64,000 nt of DNA. Origin: Acidisarcina sp963790505 (GTDB lineage Bacteria > Acidobacteriota > Terriglobia > Terriglobales > Acidobacteriaceae). The stretch is from assembly GCA_963790505.1 (NCBI GenBank), contig CAWBOT010000004.1:1116001-1180000 (forward strand), read 5' to 3'. The notes under the pieces are model-generated. The model was given only the letters and a program-made list of their open reading frames with translations. It was not told the origin of the DNA and made no database searches. A program made the position numbers and the translations under genes. Position 1 is the first letter of the stretch. Every line of letters starts with the position of its first letter. Shown piece after piece: positions 54,744 through 63,081 of the stretch.

Positions 54744-55316
54744 ATGAAGCAAATGCGGGTCATATCCGGAATTTACCGCTCCCGGCTCCTCATAGCACCG
54801 CCCGGATTGGCGACGCGGCCCACCGGCGACCGTCTGCGCGAAAGCCTGTTCAACATCCTGGGCCCGCGCATTCCCCGAGCGGCTTTTGCCGACCTTTACG
54901 CCGGCTCCGGCGCTAACGGCATCGAGGCTATCAGCCGGGGTGCGGGCCTGGTGTTTTTTGTCGAGAACGCGCCGCTGCCAATGGAGGCGCTCCGGCTGAA
55001 TCTGAAATCGTTGGGCATCGTGTCGGGCTACGGACTCGAGCCGCGCAGCGTCTCGTCTTTTCTACGCAGACTTGCGCAAGGGATGCAGAAGCTGGACATC
55101 GTCTTCCTCGATCCGCCATACGAAGCCACCGAAGAATATGCAGTCACGCTGGATTTGCTCGGGGGCGAATGCGCCTCGCTTCTAACGTCCGAATCGATTG
55201 TGATTGCGGAACACCGCCGCAAGCAGCCGCTCGCTGAGCGCTATGGGCAGTTGGCGCGCTATCGGGTGAAGGAACAAGGCGATGCCGCGCTGAGTTTCTT
55301 TGCAATTGGAGGCTGA
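54744..55316 (+). CDS. rsmD: 16S rRNA (guanine966-N2)-methyltransferase RsmD
   Basis: A 190-residue SAM-dependent methyltransferase. The start MKQMRVISGIYRSRLL fits RsmD; RPTGDRLRESLFNIL, FADLYAGSGANGIEAISRGA and DIVFLDPPYEA are family motifs, the DPPY being the catalytic N-methylation site. It modifies G966 of 16S rRNA. The open frame extends 65 codons upstream, but that part is not family-like and overlaps the opposite-strand gene. Expected in the cytoplasm. Confidence 0.92.
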   Translation: MKQMRVISGIYRSRLLIAPPGLATRPTGDRLRESLFNILGPRIPRAAFADLYAGSGANGIEAISRGAGLVFFVENAPLPMEALRLNLKSLGIVSGYGLEPRSVSSFLRRLAQGMQKLDIVFLDPPYEATEEYAVTLDLLGGECASLLTSESIVIAEHRRKQPLAERYGQLARYRVKEQGDAALSFFAIGG

Positions 55317-55323
55317 GGCTCTA

Positions 55324-55908
55324 TCAGCCGAGCCGAACGTGATTTCCAGTCAACAGATCCACCTCAAACTTGAACTCTCGGTCGGTCATCAGGTCCCATC
55401 CCAGTCCCGTCAAAATATGTCCGCGAGTCTCGAGGATTTCGAAGCCCTCCCATGAAAGCCGGTCGGTCTGCCAGGCCTTTCCGTTGTGCCCGTACGCCGT
55501 AAGCGAATGGTGTCCAGAGAAAAGTAACAGTCGCTGTGACAGGATTGCGGTCACGGCGAGGACAGGGCGATATTCGACCATCTGCCACTCTTGCGGGTTC
55601 GCCGTATCGACCAAGTAGGCGTAACCGCCGGCGACGGCGCAGAGCCATTGCGGATTGGGACAGCTCCATATGCCGGTCGGCACGGCGGGGTCGGCGTATC
55701 CGAGGGCAAAGGTGGCGAGAAACTCGCCCTGGCCGGTCGAAGGCCGGATCATGAGTTCCAACGCGCCGCGCTCGACTTCCTCGACTTCGCGGGGGTAGAT
55801 GAAATGGCGTGGTGGATAGATGAGTGGGCGCTGCGCGAGAGCGGTGGCCTGCCAATCGTGGGGAAAGGTAAGATCGACTGTTGGCGCTGAGTTGTTGGGC
55901 TGCTGCAT
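55324..55908 (-). CDS. Conserved-looking hypothetical protein
   Basis: A 194-residue soluble protein, beta-rich, with no signal peptide or membrane segment. YPPRHFIYPREVEEVERGALELMI, PNPQWLCAVAGGYAYLVDT and ILTGLGWDLMTDREFKFEVDLLTG look structured. The repeated aromatic/Gly-rich strands resemble a small propeller or beta-sandwich. No family is recognised and the function is unknown. It is convergent with rsmD, with seven bases between the stops. Confidence 0.65.
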   Translation of the reverse strand: MQQPNNSAPTVDLTFPHDWQATALAQRPLIYPPRHFIYPREVEEVERGALELMIRPSTGQGEFLATFALGYADPAVPTGIWSCPNPQWLCAVAGGYAYLVDTANPQEWQMVEYRPVLAVTAILSQRLLLFSGHHSLTAYGHNGKAWQTDRLSWEGFEILETRGHILTGLGWDLMTDREFKFEVDLLTGNHVRLG

Positions 55909-55956
55909 CTAAATCATTGTTTCGGAAATTGGGTCAGGAAAGGAAATCCAGTAATT

Positions 55957-56381
55957 ATGAAAGCTATTTATACCGCAGAGGTGACTTCGGTTGGCGGCCG
56001 CAATGGGCATGTGGAAAGCTCCGATGGGGTTCTCAAGCTCGACCTTAGTTACCCTCCGATGGATGGGTCGACACCCACCAAGACGAACCCGGAGCAACTC
56101 TTTGCCGCTGGCTACGCCGCCTGTTTCACCGGCGCGATCATGCACGTCGCGCCTACCCCAAGCCTAATCCGAACGAGATTCGGATCGTGAATAAGGTAAC
56201 GCTGGGCACCGACGATGCGGGGGGCTTTTTGCTGGCTGCGCATCTTGATGTAACTATTCCTTCGGTTGACCAGGCGACGGCCGAGAAGCTGGTCGAAGCC
56301 GCTCACCAGGTCTGCCCTTATTCGGTGGCCACTCGAGGCAATATTGAGGTCAAGCTCACGGCGCATGGCGGGAAGGGCTAG
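55957..56381 (+). pseudogene. Ohr/OsmC-family peroxidase, frameshifted
   Basis: The N-terminal part (MKAIYTAEVTSVGGRNGHVESSDG, then AAGYAACFTGAI with the first redox cysteine) and the C-terminal part (HQVCPYSVATRGNIEV with the second cysteine) are classic organic hydroperoxide resistance protein halves. They are in different frames. One base appears to be missing near 56150; adding one restores the link to PKPNPNEIRIVNKVTLGTD and a protein of about 141 residues. The family reduces organic peroxides. This is either a lesion or a consensus error. Confidence 0.87.
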
Positions 56382-56430
56382 CTGCCACTCTTTTCGCCGA
56401 TCATAAATGCAAGTGGAGGAATCGCTGACA

Positions 56431-56473
56431 CCGCAGATTCCTTCACTCCGCTACGCTACGGTCGGAATGACAA
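56431..56473 (-). repeat. Dispersed intergenic repeat, copy 3 (inverted)
   Basis: Read on the minus strand: TTGTCATTCCGACCGTAGCG, then TAGCGGAGTGAAGGAATCTGCGG. This is the same unit as at 25609-25651 and 27518-27565, in opposite orientation, between ohr and gltX. Confidence 0.6.
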
Positions 56474-56521
56474 CTGTCAGGATTGCTGACCTCGACAAGA
56501 GTGTGAGTCTAACGCGAGTCC

Positions 56522-58046
56522 TCACCTCATGAAGCTGAGGACTCGTTCACGGACGCTGGGAATGTGGTCGGGTAGGGGTAACGAGCTTCCTTCTTCGATG
56601 AGCGGGATGAGCTTGTCGAACTCCGGGCCTGAGTGGGAGCCCGTGAGCGCGATGCGGACGGGATGGAAGAGTTCTTTCCCTTTGACCCCGGTTTCGGCTT
56701 TGATCTCGTTCATCCAGGCTTTGAAGAGCTCCGCTGTCAGCGTTCCTTCAAACGCTCGGGCGCGGACGGCGAGGGCTTCGAGCACCCTTTGGGCACTCTC
56801 GGTAGCGAGCAGCCCGGCGTTTTCGGGTTCGGCCTCTGCCGCTCCGGGATCGAGTTTGAAGACGAAGCGGGTCTTGCCCGGCAACTGATCGAGGCGGTCG
56901 ACTGCGGGAAGAAAGAGCGCGAGCAGCTTCGTGAACCACGCTGCCACTTCGGGAGCCTGTTCCGGCTCGAGCAATCCTGCGGCGACAAAATAAGGCCACG
57001 AAAGATCGGTGACGCGTGCCGGGTCGGCGAGCTTGAGATAGTGGCGATTGAGCCAGTTGAGCTTGTCGAAGTCGAAGACGGCGGGCGAGGCGGTCACGCG
57101 CTCGAGCTTGAATTCCTTGACCAACTCTTCGGGCGTGAAGGTCTCGCGGAGACCGCCTTCGGCTCCCCAGCCAAGCAGCGCGAGGTAGTTGACCAGCGCC
57201 TCGGGCAGAATTCCCATCTCGCGGAAGCTGGCGATCGAGGTTGCGCCGTGGCGTTTGGAGAGGCGTTCGCGATCGGCGCCGAGGATGGTCGAGAGGTGGG
57301 CGAACTCGGGCACCTTCCAGCCGAAGGCCTCGTAGATGGCGACCTGCTTGGGGGTGTTGGAGATGTGGTCGTCGCCGCGGATGACGTGGGTGATCTCCAT
57401 GAGCGCGTCGTCGACGGTGACGACGTAGTTATAGACGGGCACGCCGGCGGAGGCTCCGCTGGCGGAGCGGACGAGTACCGGATCGCTGACTGAATCGGCG
57501 GCAAACTCGACCTCGCCGCGGACGATGTCGTGGAAGCGAAGCGGGCGGTCGGGGATCTGGAGACGGACGGCGAAGTGCTCTCCGGAGGTTGCGCGCGCAG
57601 CGCTCTCGGCGGCGGGGATGGCGAGGCACTTGCGCGAATAGATCTGCGGACGATGTTCAGCGGCGGCGAGCTTGCGCTCGGCTTCGAGTTCCTCCGGCGT
57701 GCAGAAGCAGCGGTAGGCCTTGCCCTCGGCAAGCAGGCGGTCGGTGTGGGCGCGATAGATGTCGAGGCGCTCGGACTGGCGGTAGGGGCCGTGCGGGCCT
57801 CCGCCAGCTCCGCTCAATTCGGGACCTTCGTCCCAATCCAGGCCCATCCAGTGCAGGTCTTCGCATTAACTGCGCTTCGTGGCGATCTTCGCTGCGTTCG
57901 AGATCGGTGTCTTCGATGCGGAGGATGAAGACTCCGCCGGTGTGGCGGGCGAAAAGCCAGTTGTAGAGGGCGGTGCGGGCGTTGCCGACGTGGAGCAGCC
58001 CGGTGGGCGAGGGCGCGAAACGAACGCGCGTTTTGGTGGTGGACAT
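56522..58046 (-). pseudogene. gltX: Glutamyl-tRNA synthetase, frameshifted
   Basis: GltX charges tRNA-Glu. The N-terminal frame (ATG 58046) gives VRFAPSPTGLLHVGNARTALYNWLFAR (HIGH-type motif) and ILRIEDTDLERS. The downstream frame gives MGLDWDEGPE, VIRGDDHISNTPKQVAIYEA and DRERLSKRHGATSI (KMSKS-type). Removing the single base at 57863 restores the expected HEAQLMEDLHWMGLDWDEG join and a full-length protein of about 507 residues. Because gltX is normally essential, a consensus insertion error is likely. Confidence 0.93.
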
Positions 58047-58189
58047 GACTAGTTGATGGTAGCAAGAGCTGCCGATCTCGCCCTGCGGGACCCTATCTGT
58101 GATCGCTGACGCAGTGGCTCCCGTGGCCCGTCACCGAAAGGTTCTACACTGAAAGTGCCAGGTGTGAGGTTTTGGCTCGGAGGCCGACT

Positions 58190-58534
58190 ATGGAAGGTTT
58201 GTGGACGATTGAGTTTGGAAGCAGCGAAGGGGTCTATGGTGGAGGCGTCGTCGTCTTTACCGGCGGCAAAATCATGGGCGGAGATGCTGCCTACTACTAC
58301 ACGGGCTCGTATGCCATGGCCGATCACGATTCTTTTGAAGCCAAACTCCGCATTAAGCCTTTCATCGATGGTGTTCCCAGCGTTTTTAACACGCTTCGTA
58401 AGGATTTCACCCTAAATCTGAAGGGAACAGTCAAAGACGCAGACCACGCCATCGCTCAAGGGGTGCCATCTGAGATGCCGGGGATGGATTTGGGAATCGT
58501 CCTGACGAGGCGCGAAGTGGCTGCGGCTGCTTAG
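58190..58534 (+). CDS. GrlR-like small regulatory protein
   Basis: A 114-residue beta-rich protein. MEGLWTIEFGSSEGVYGGGV and the FTGGKIMGGDAAYYYTGSY stretch closely match the GrlR family, a lipocalin-like fold first described as a negative regulator of virulence-gene control; distant homologues occur in many non-pathogens. A CGGAGG ribosome site lies six bases before the ATG at 58190, fixing the start. It ends 12 bases before the RelA/SpoT-domain gene, so the two are almost certainly one transcript. Confidence 0.8.
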   Translation: MEGLWTIEFGSSEGVYGGGVVVFTGGKIMGGDAAYYYTGSYAMADHDSFEAKLRIKPFIDGVPSVFNTLRKDFTLNLKGTVKDADHAIAQGVPSEMPGMDLGIVLTRREVAAAA

Positions 58535-58546
58535 GCGCATCGGGTC

Positions 58547-59272
58547 ATGCCAGAGATAGCCGATCGATCAAATGCGAATAGCCTCGATGCCGTCCTAGCC
58601 GATTTCGATGCAAGGGGGGAGCACTTTAACAGCCTTTGCCGAGAGACACGCGGTCTGCTCGAAAGACTTCTGGCCTCTAAAGGCCTTTCAGTCCAGTCCA
58701 TTCAACATAGGGTAAAGGGGCGGGATAAAGTAGCGACGAAATACAAGGACCCAGCCAAGAGCTATGTGAAACTGACCGACATTACAGATCTGGTCGGTTT
58801 TCGCTTAATTACCTATTATGAGGACGAGGTTGACGGGATCGCGGAATTTATTCGGGAGCAGTTTGTCGCTGATTCAAGATCAAACGACGCTCGGGCAAGG
58901 AGCGTCGACAGCTTTGGCTATCATGCGTTGAATTTAGTTTGCTCTTACACCCAGAGCCGCTTAGCGCTTCCCGAACACAGGGCCTTTACGGGAGACTGCT
59001 TTGAAATTCAGGTCACCTCCATCCTGCGTCACGCCTGGTCGGAGATGGAACATAGCTGGTACGACCTGAGGGGCGATTCCCCAGAGAAAGTGAAGCGCCG
59101 GTATGCACGCTTGGCCGCGCTGCTGGAGATTGCCGAAGATGAATTCCAAGATCTGCGAAAGCTGCAACGAGACTTCAAGGAATCGACGGAACTCCGATTG
59201 AAGGCTGGAGTATCGGCTATTAACGCAGGTTCTTCCGGGACACTCATTGACCAGGATTCGCCGTCCTCTTAG
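58547..59272 (+). CDS. Small RelA/SpoT-domain alarmone synthetase
   Basis: A 241-residue protein consisting of a RelA/SpoT synthetase domain with helical ends. SIQHRVKGRDKVATKYKD (Arg55, Lys57, Lys61), KLTDITDLVGFRLITY (metal Asp near 81), FGYHALNL and EIQVTSILRHAWSEMEHSW (Glu153, Gln155, His162) are all present, so it should transfer pyrophosphate. There is no HD hydrolase domain, TGS or ACT region, so it is a stand-alone small synthetase of the kind that makes (p)ppGpp or, in toxic forms, modifies other targets. It is co-transcribed with a GrlR-like protein, an uncommon pairing. Confidence 0.88.
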   Translation: MPEIADRSNANSLDAVLADFDARGEHFNSLCRETRGLLERLLASKGLSVQSIQHRVKGRDKVATKYKDPAKSYVKLTDITDLVGFRLITYYEDEVDGIAEFIREQFVADSRSNDARARSVDSFGYHALNLVCSYTQSRLALPEHRAFTGDCFEIQVTSILRHAWSEMEHSWYDLRGDSPEKVKRRYARLAALLEIAEDEFQDLRKLQRDFKESTELRLKAGVSAINAGSSGTLIDQDSPSS

Positions 59273-59273
59273 G

Positions 59274-60374
59274 CTAAAAGTGGCGATTTAGGAAATGCTC
59301 CCAGCCACTGGCGCGGAGCTCGATGGAAGGCTGGTTCCGCCGTGTGAGAGTGACGGTTGGCGCGCTCTTCTGCCGCTTGCTCATTCTTCCGATGACGCGA
59401 ATCGCGATGCCGCCGATGTTCGCTGGGATTTTGGTTTTGGCTGGCGCTGTGAAGAGGAGCTCATAGTCTTCGCCCCCGTGGAGGGCGAGGTCGAGGGCAG
59501 ATGGGGTCCAGCCAGCGGCTTGGGCGAGGCGGGCCATGGGGTGGACGGGAATCGCAGCGGCGTCGATCTCGGCGGCGAGGTTGGATTCTTCGCAGAGGTG
59601 GCGCAAGTCGGAGGACAAACCGTCGCTGAGATCAATGCAGGCGGTGGCGAGGCGCTGACTCACGAGCTGGCGTCCGATGTCGATGCGGGCTTCGGGGTAG
59701 AAATGTGGGTGTCCTGAAGCAGCGGCCTTCAGCTTCGCGAATTTCTTTGGCTTGCGCTCCAGGGCGAGCAACTCCGCTGCAGAACCGCCAAGACCGGGCC
59801 CGGTGACGTAAATGAGGTCGCCGGCCTGGGCACCGGCGCGCAACAGAGCCCGTTTGCGTTTCACTCCGCCGATGAGAACGATGTCAGCGGCGACCAACCC
59901 GCCCACTCCAGTCACAGACGGGGACTCAGCCGTGTCTCCGCCGGCGAGCGAGACCTGCATTTGGTCGGCCAGGGCGAGCAGGCCGTTGAGGAAACGGTCT
60001 GTCCAGCTTGGCTGGCCGCGCCGACCGACGGTCAATTCGCGTGGTACCGCAAGCGACAGGAAGGTGGCGATCGGGCGCGCCCCCATGGCGGCGAGATCGC
60101 TCAGTCCGCGCGCAAGACAGCGGTGGCCGACTGACTCGGGCGGGTGCCAATCGCGTCTAAAGTGCACATTCTCAAGGGAGAAGTCGGTGGTGACGGCAAT
60201 CTCCTCGCCTGCGGCGGGGCGAAGCAGGGCGCAGTCATCGCCGATTCCAAGACGCAAGTCTCGAGAAATGCTCTTGTTCCTGGCGCGTAGGGCGGAGATG
60301 AGCGCAAGTTCTCCGCCAGGCTGGGCGCCGCCGCGGTCATCTTGTTTCAACGCTCTAGAGATAAGGCTCGCCAT
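59274..60374 (-). CDS. thiL: Thiamine-monophosphate kinase ThiL
   Basis: A 366-residue enzyme that phosphorylates thiamine monophosphate to the active cofactor. LRLGIGDDCALLRPA and VTTDFSLENVHFRRDWHPPESVGHR are the N-terminal signature; GLSDLAAMGARP, GGDTAES, CIDLSDGLSSDLRHLCEES and LHGGEDYELLFT follow. Full family length. The start is ATG 60374, with GTG 60380 as an alternative. It is convergent with the RelA/SpoT-domain gene, whose stop lies one base away. No other thiamine gene is in the window. Confidence 0.93.
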   Translation of the reverse strand: MASLISRALKQDDRGGAQPGGELALISALRARNKSISRDLRLGIGDDCALLRPAAGEEIAVTTDFSLENVHFRRDWHPPESVGHRCLARGLSDLAAMGARPIATFLSLAVPRELTVGRRGQPSWTDRFLNGLLALADQMQVSLAGGDTAESPSVTGVGGLVAADIVLIGGVKRKRALLRAGAQAGDLIYVTGPGLGGSAAELLALERKPKKFAKLKAAASGHPHFYPEARIDIGRQLVSQRLATACIDLSDGLSSDLRHLCEESNLAAEIDAAAIPVHPMARLAQAAGWTPSALDLALHGGEDYELLFTAPAKTKIPANIGGIAIRVIGRMSKRQKSAPTVTLTRRNQPSIELRASGWEHFLNRHF

Positions 60375-60604
60375 TATCACTGTTCCGAACTGGAATTATC
60401 GAGGAATTTACGGAACGTTTGCCCATTTTCCGCATCCGGATACGTCGACTTTCATTGACCCTCATCCGTCCCTCTGTTAGCGTCGTTGGTAGACCTACGT
60501 CCAAAGCGAAGTGGTTCATATCGAGCGATTTGCTCGGTCGTGCTCCGCTGGCGGCGTTAGTTCCCTCAAGACGCGGGACGTCAAATACGAAGTCGAGAGT
60601 CCGA

Positions 60605-61579
60605 TTGCGCAATCGTTATTACATCATTTTTGTCGCGCGCGAAGAGGATGGCCGGGTCCGGAAGATTCCGATTCCCCTTCGCTATGCGTATGTTTTTGTA
60701 GCCGCCGCGGTCGTCGGCGCCTTCACTTTAACCGGTCTGGCAGGATCCTACTCCAGGATGCTGCTGAAGACCTCGCACTTCAACGAGGTGCGATCGCAGA
60801 ACGAAGTGATCCGGAAAGACTATCTCCAGATGGAGAAGGTCGCCCATCAGAAGGATGTTCAGGCGGCTTCTCTCGGTTCGCTGGCGAGCGAGGTCAGCGC
60901 CCTCTACGGCCTCACCCAGAGCAAGCTGGGCGGATCGAAGCACGCGGTCGCAATGGCTCCGGTCGCCGCAACGAGCAACGCCGCCGATACCGATTCTTTG
61001 ACCGACCAGGGCTATCACCAGTCGCTCGACCAGCTTTACGCGCTCCGCATGACCGCGCTCTCTGGACGCCTGACGCCGGCCTTTAGCCCTCGCGGCTTCT
61101 CAACAGCGGGTACCTGGCTCGGATTGGCGGATGCACCGTCTCTATGGCCGGTCATCGGCAAGGTCACCAGCTCGTTTGGCCAGCGGGAAGATCCCTTCAA
61201 TGGAGAAGGGGCATTTCATGCCGGAATCGACATCTCGGCGCCATTCGGTGAGCCGATTCACGCCACGGGCGATGGTTTCGTCGAGTTTGCCGACCGCACG
61301 AGCGGCTACGGCCGAGAGGTCATCCTCGACCACGGCCATGGGCTGAAGACGGTGTACGGCCACATGTCAGGCTTTGCAGTTACTGCCGGCGATCAGGTGC
61401 GCCGTGGCCAGGTGATCGGCTACATCGGATTGTCTGGGCGCAGCACCGGTCCACATGTGCATTACGAGGTCCGCATCCAGAACATACCTGTCAATCCCCA
61501 CAAGTACCTGCGGATGACCATGGACCAGATGGACACGGCGGATGCCAAGCCGGTCGATACGGTAGGCGGCGGGTCATAA
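60605..61579 (+). CDS. M23-family (LytM-type) peptidase
   Basis: A 324-residue protein. The basic start RNRYYIIFVAREEDGRVRKIPIPL leads to a membrane segment (about residues 25-45), a coiled coil (about 50-90), then the M23 domain (about 180-310). Zinc ligands are His205 and Asp209 in FHAGIDIS and His284/His286 in GPHVHYEV, so the active site is complete, unlike many EnvC-type activators. The start is TTG at 60605, which matches the usual N-terminus of this Acidobacterial form; longer frames upstream lack support. It should cleave peptidoglycan peptides in the periplasm. Confidence 0.87.
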   Translation: MRNRYYIIFVAREEDGRVRKIPIPLRYAYVFVAAAVVGAFTLTGLAGSYSRMLLKTSHFNEVRSQNEVIRKDYLQMEKVAHQKDVQAASLGSLASEVSALYGLTQSKLGGSKHAVAMAPVAATSNAADTDSLTDQGYHQSLDQLYALRMTALSGRLTPAFSPRGFSTAGTWLGLADAPSLWPVIGKVTSSFGQREDPFNGEGAFHAGIDISAPFGEPIHATGDGFVEFADRTSGYGREVILDHGHGLKTVYGHMSGFAVTAGDQVRRGQVIGYIGLSGRSTGPHVHYEVRIQNIPVNPHKYLRMTMDQMDTADAKPVDTVGGGS

Positions 61580-61604
61580 ATCGTTGAGCCATGAAAAAGT
61601 TAAA

Positions 61605-61635
61605 GGCCGCCAGTGTTGGCGGCCTTCACTGTTTT
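61605..61635. terminator. Intrinsic terminator between convergent genes
   Basis: GGCCGCCA (61605-61612) and TGGCGGCC (61617-61624) form a perfect hairpin with a four-base loop, followed by TTCACTGTTTTT and preceded by AAAAAGTTAAA. It lies between the M23 gene and the opposing sugar dehydrogenase gene and could stop transcription from both sides. Confidence 0.8.
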
Positions 61636-61645
61636 TGAAGGAAAG

Positions 61646-62998
61646 CTATTGGCCAGATGAGGCCGTGGAGGTTCCGGTGTAGCTGACGTGCCAGATCGAC
61701 CCTGATCCGTCGTCGGAGACGAAGAGGGAACCGTCCGGGGCGACGGCAACGCCTACGGGACGACCCCAGACGTCTCCGCCAGAGGTAACGAATCCTGTGA
61801 GGAAGTCTTCGTATTCGCCGGTTGCTTTGCCGTCTTTGACAGGCACGCGAATCACTTCATACCCGGCGCGCTTGGACTTGTTCCATGAACCGTGCTCTGA
61901 GGCGAAGATGTCTCCCTTGTAAGCGGCGGGGAATTCCGACCCCTCATAAAACGTCATTTCGAGCGAAGCGAAGTGGGGCTGCAGAAGCACGTCGGGGACG
62001 ATCGCTTTCCCGTTCAATTCCGGGTGCTTGCCTGCGAGGCGCGGATCCTGGTTGCTGCCCATGTAGTACCACGGCCAGCCGTAGAATCCATCCTCCTGCA
62101 CGTGGGTGATGTAGTCGGGGACGAGGTTGTCGCCGAGCTGATCGCGCTCGTTGGTGGAGCACCAGAGCTGGCCAGTCTCGGGCTGAATCGCCTCGCCAAC
62201 ACAGTTGCGGATTCCTGACGCGTAGACCTTGACGAATTTGCCTTCGGGAGTGAATTCCAGCACGTCGGCGCGATGAAGCTCTTCGGGATGAGTGTCAGGA
62301 TCGTCGACATTTGAGTGCGAGCCGACAGAGACGAACATCCGCTTGCCGTCCTGCGAGAAGACGATGTCGCGGGTCCAGTGACCGCCTCCGCGCAGACGGC
62401 CGCCGCCGGGGAGATCGGCCAGCTTTTCAGCCGGGGCGCTGGCTTTGAGATCGCCATTCTTGTAGGCATAGCGAACCACGGTGTCGGTGTTGCCGATATA
62501 GAGCCATTTGGGATTGGGTCCGAGCGGGTAGAAGGCGATGCCAAAGGGCTGAGCCAGGCCGGTGGCAAAGACGCCCGCCTCCTTCGGCTTGCCGCTGGCA
62601 TCGACTCCGCGATAGACGCGAATGGTGCCGCTGTCGGGCTTGCGGTCGACTTCACTCTCGGCGACGAAGAGGTCACCATTCGGGGCGAAGCGTATCAGGC
62701 GGGGCGCGATGCCGGTTACGTATTGATCGACCTTGAAGCCGGCCGGGGCCTTCGGCCATGCGTCTGCCGGTTTTGGGACTAGCTTGGGGCCATTGTCGAC
62801 GGAAGTCGTCGCATAAGGCGCCGGCAAATCGGCGACGGTCACTTTGCGACGGGTTCCCGGAACCTCCTGCGAATAGTCGGTGAAGGCGGCTTTTCCAGTA
62901 ATTGTGGGCTGGCTGGGGGGGCCGTCAGCGGCGAGCAGAGGGAGTCCAGCGGCAATCAGGGTCAGGGTGGCAAGGGTGAGATGGCGTCGAGCGGTCAT
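61646..62998 (-). CDS. PQQ-dependent sugar dehydrogenase-like secreted protein
   Basis: A 450-residue exported six-bladed propeller protein of the sorbosone/glucose dehydrogenase group. The signal peptide (about 1-24) ends at LLAADG. FAPNGDLFVAESEVDR, FAYPLGPNP-like GIAFYPLGPNPKWLYIGNTD, GGGHWTRDIVFSQDGKRMFVSVGS, GIRNCVGEAIQPETGQLW and NERDQLGDNLVPDYI are family landmarks. Members use PQQ to oxidise sugars in the periplasm, though many relatives are untested. No pqq biosynthesis gene is in the window. The start ATG at 62998 has TCCGGAGGAAGC-type purine bases upstream. Confidence 0.87.
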   Translation of the reverse strand: MTARRHLTLATLTLIAAGLPLLAADGPPSQPTITGKAAFTDYSQEVPGTRRKVTVADLPAPYATTSVDNGPKLVPKPADAWPKAPAGFKVDQYVTGIAPRLIRFAPNGDLFVAESEVDRKPDSGTIRVYRGVDASGKPKEAGVFATGLAQPFGIAFYPLGPNPKWLYIGNTDTVVRYAYKNGDLKASAPAEKLADLPGGGRLRGGGHWTRDIVFSQDGKRMFVSVGSHSNVDDPDTHPEELHRADVLEFTPEGKFVKVYASGIRNCVGEAIQPETGQLWCSTNERDQLGDNLVPDYITHVQEDGFYGWPWYYMGSNQDPRLAGKHPELNGKAIVPDVLLQPHFASLEMTFYEGSEFPAAYKGDIFASEHGSWNKSKRAGYEVIRVPVKDGKATGEYEDFLTGFVTSGGDVWGRPVGVAVAPDGSLFVSDDGSGSIWHVSYTGTSTASSGQ

Positions 62999-63081
62999 GC
63001 TTCCTCCGGAGATCGGGGATAGGTATGCGAATTGGACGGTTAATCGGTTTACTTAGTTGAATTAATTTTTGCTTGCAACAA

